From a virus: a stretch of DNA of 39,530 bases. The DNA lies in the IMG/VR virus record IMGVR_UViG_3300048838_000379, positions 1 through 39,530 of that record. One strand, written 5' to 3'. The notes under the pieces are model-generated. The model worked only from the letters and a program-made list of their open reading frames with translations. It was not told where the DNA came from and made no database searches. How positions within the stretch are numbered: position 1 is the stretch's first letter; each line of letters begins with the position of its first letter. Below, one piece after another: positions 39,419-39,530 of the stretch. The position numbers were made by a program, and so were the translations under genes.

Positions 39419-39530
39419 ATGAGCAAGGCAAAAGAGAAGCCTCACAAGGCCAAGGGCATCAAGGGAAGCGCGAAGCCAGCCGGCGCGCAGGGGCGGGGCG
39501 GGTCCAATCTCTACAGCCCTTCACCGGGAC
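39419..39530 (+). CDS. Partial small basic ORF at right window edge
   Basis: ATG at 39419 with AGGAAAC upstream opens MSKAKEKPHKAKGIKGSAKP, Lys/Gly-rich, still open at the window end after 37 codons. If the two ends are joined, the frame continues for nine more codons and stops at about 27-29 inside the start of the methyltransferase gene. The product would be 46 residues. Short basic and low complexity, so coding status is uncertain. Confidence 0.45.
   Translation, partial: MSKAKEKPHKAKGIKGSAKPAGAQGRGGSNLYSPSPG

Noticed and set aside
1-39530. tRNA or other structured RNA genes.
   Set aside because: I saw no cloverleaf or acceptor/T-loop signature in the intergenic stretches; most genes overlap, leaving little room outside 28058-29171.
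1-39530. Apparent abundance of TCGA/CTCGAG across the genome as a modification or restriction signal.
   Set aside because: It seems to come mostly from codon-pair preference (Leu CTC before GAG/GAC, ATC/GTC before GAG/GAC). I cannot count it properly against composition here.

Overview
The window reads as an essentially complete genome of a tailed siphovirus-type bacteriophage with HK97-type head genes. It is GC-rich throughout, and every gene I can support lies on the + strand, mostly packed with ATGA/GTGA-type overlaps. A Gram-negative, probably proteobacterial, host is suggested by a PagL-like outer-membrane barrel, Sec-type signal peptides, a lipobox lipoprotein and general composition; nothing identifies the host further. 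Circular closure is likely. An HNH endonuclease sits at the right end and terS/terL at the left end, normally neighbours in HK97-like phages. The ORF cut by the right edge also continues in frame across the joined ends to a stop at about 27-29.

Layout. 10-6717: ParB-methyltransferase fusion, terminase small and large subunits, portal, prohead protease, major capsid protein, then a strong intrinsic terminator (6745-6788). 6801-11235: a coupled cassette without intergenic gaps, comprising a small protein, two tandem MptE/DUF115-like proteins, a radical SAM/SPASM enzyme, a SAM methyltransferase, a DxD glycosyltransferase and a GT-B-like protein. It is inserted between the capsid gene and the head-tail connectors and is the best candidate here for an undescribed system (virion or surface glycan modification). 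11266-23152: connectors, tail terminator, tail tube, gpG/gpGT chaperones joined by a -1 frameshift, tape measure, distal tail protein and a giant tail-tip protein. 23165-28057: a lysozyme-like protein, a second tail-tube protein fused to a ~500-residue C-terminal region, a PagL-like barrel, a secreted FN3-like protein, a holin candidate, a lipoprotein and coiled-coil small proteins.

28058-29171 is a gene-free 1.1 kb region with a terminator-like hairpin, a 12-unit 30-bp tandem repeat and copy 1 of a duplicated promoter-like module. 29172-39530 is the early/accessory half: many small unknown genes plus a recombination set (probable annealing-type protein, Cas4/RecB-like nuclease, coiled-coil partner, YqaJ-like protein without an obvious active site, RusA resolvase), a short C5-cytosine methyltransferase and the HNH endonuclease. 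Copy 2 of the promoter-like module at 34417-34527 splits this half into two units.

I see no integrase, repressor, polymerase, helicase or primase. The phage therefore looks lytic or dependent on host replication, with the repeat array as a possible origin or regulatory region. All family assignments come from reading the translations by eye; no database search was run.
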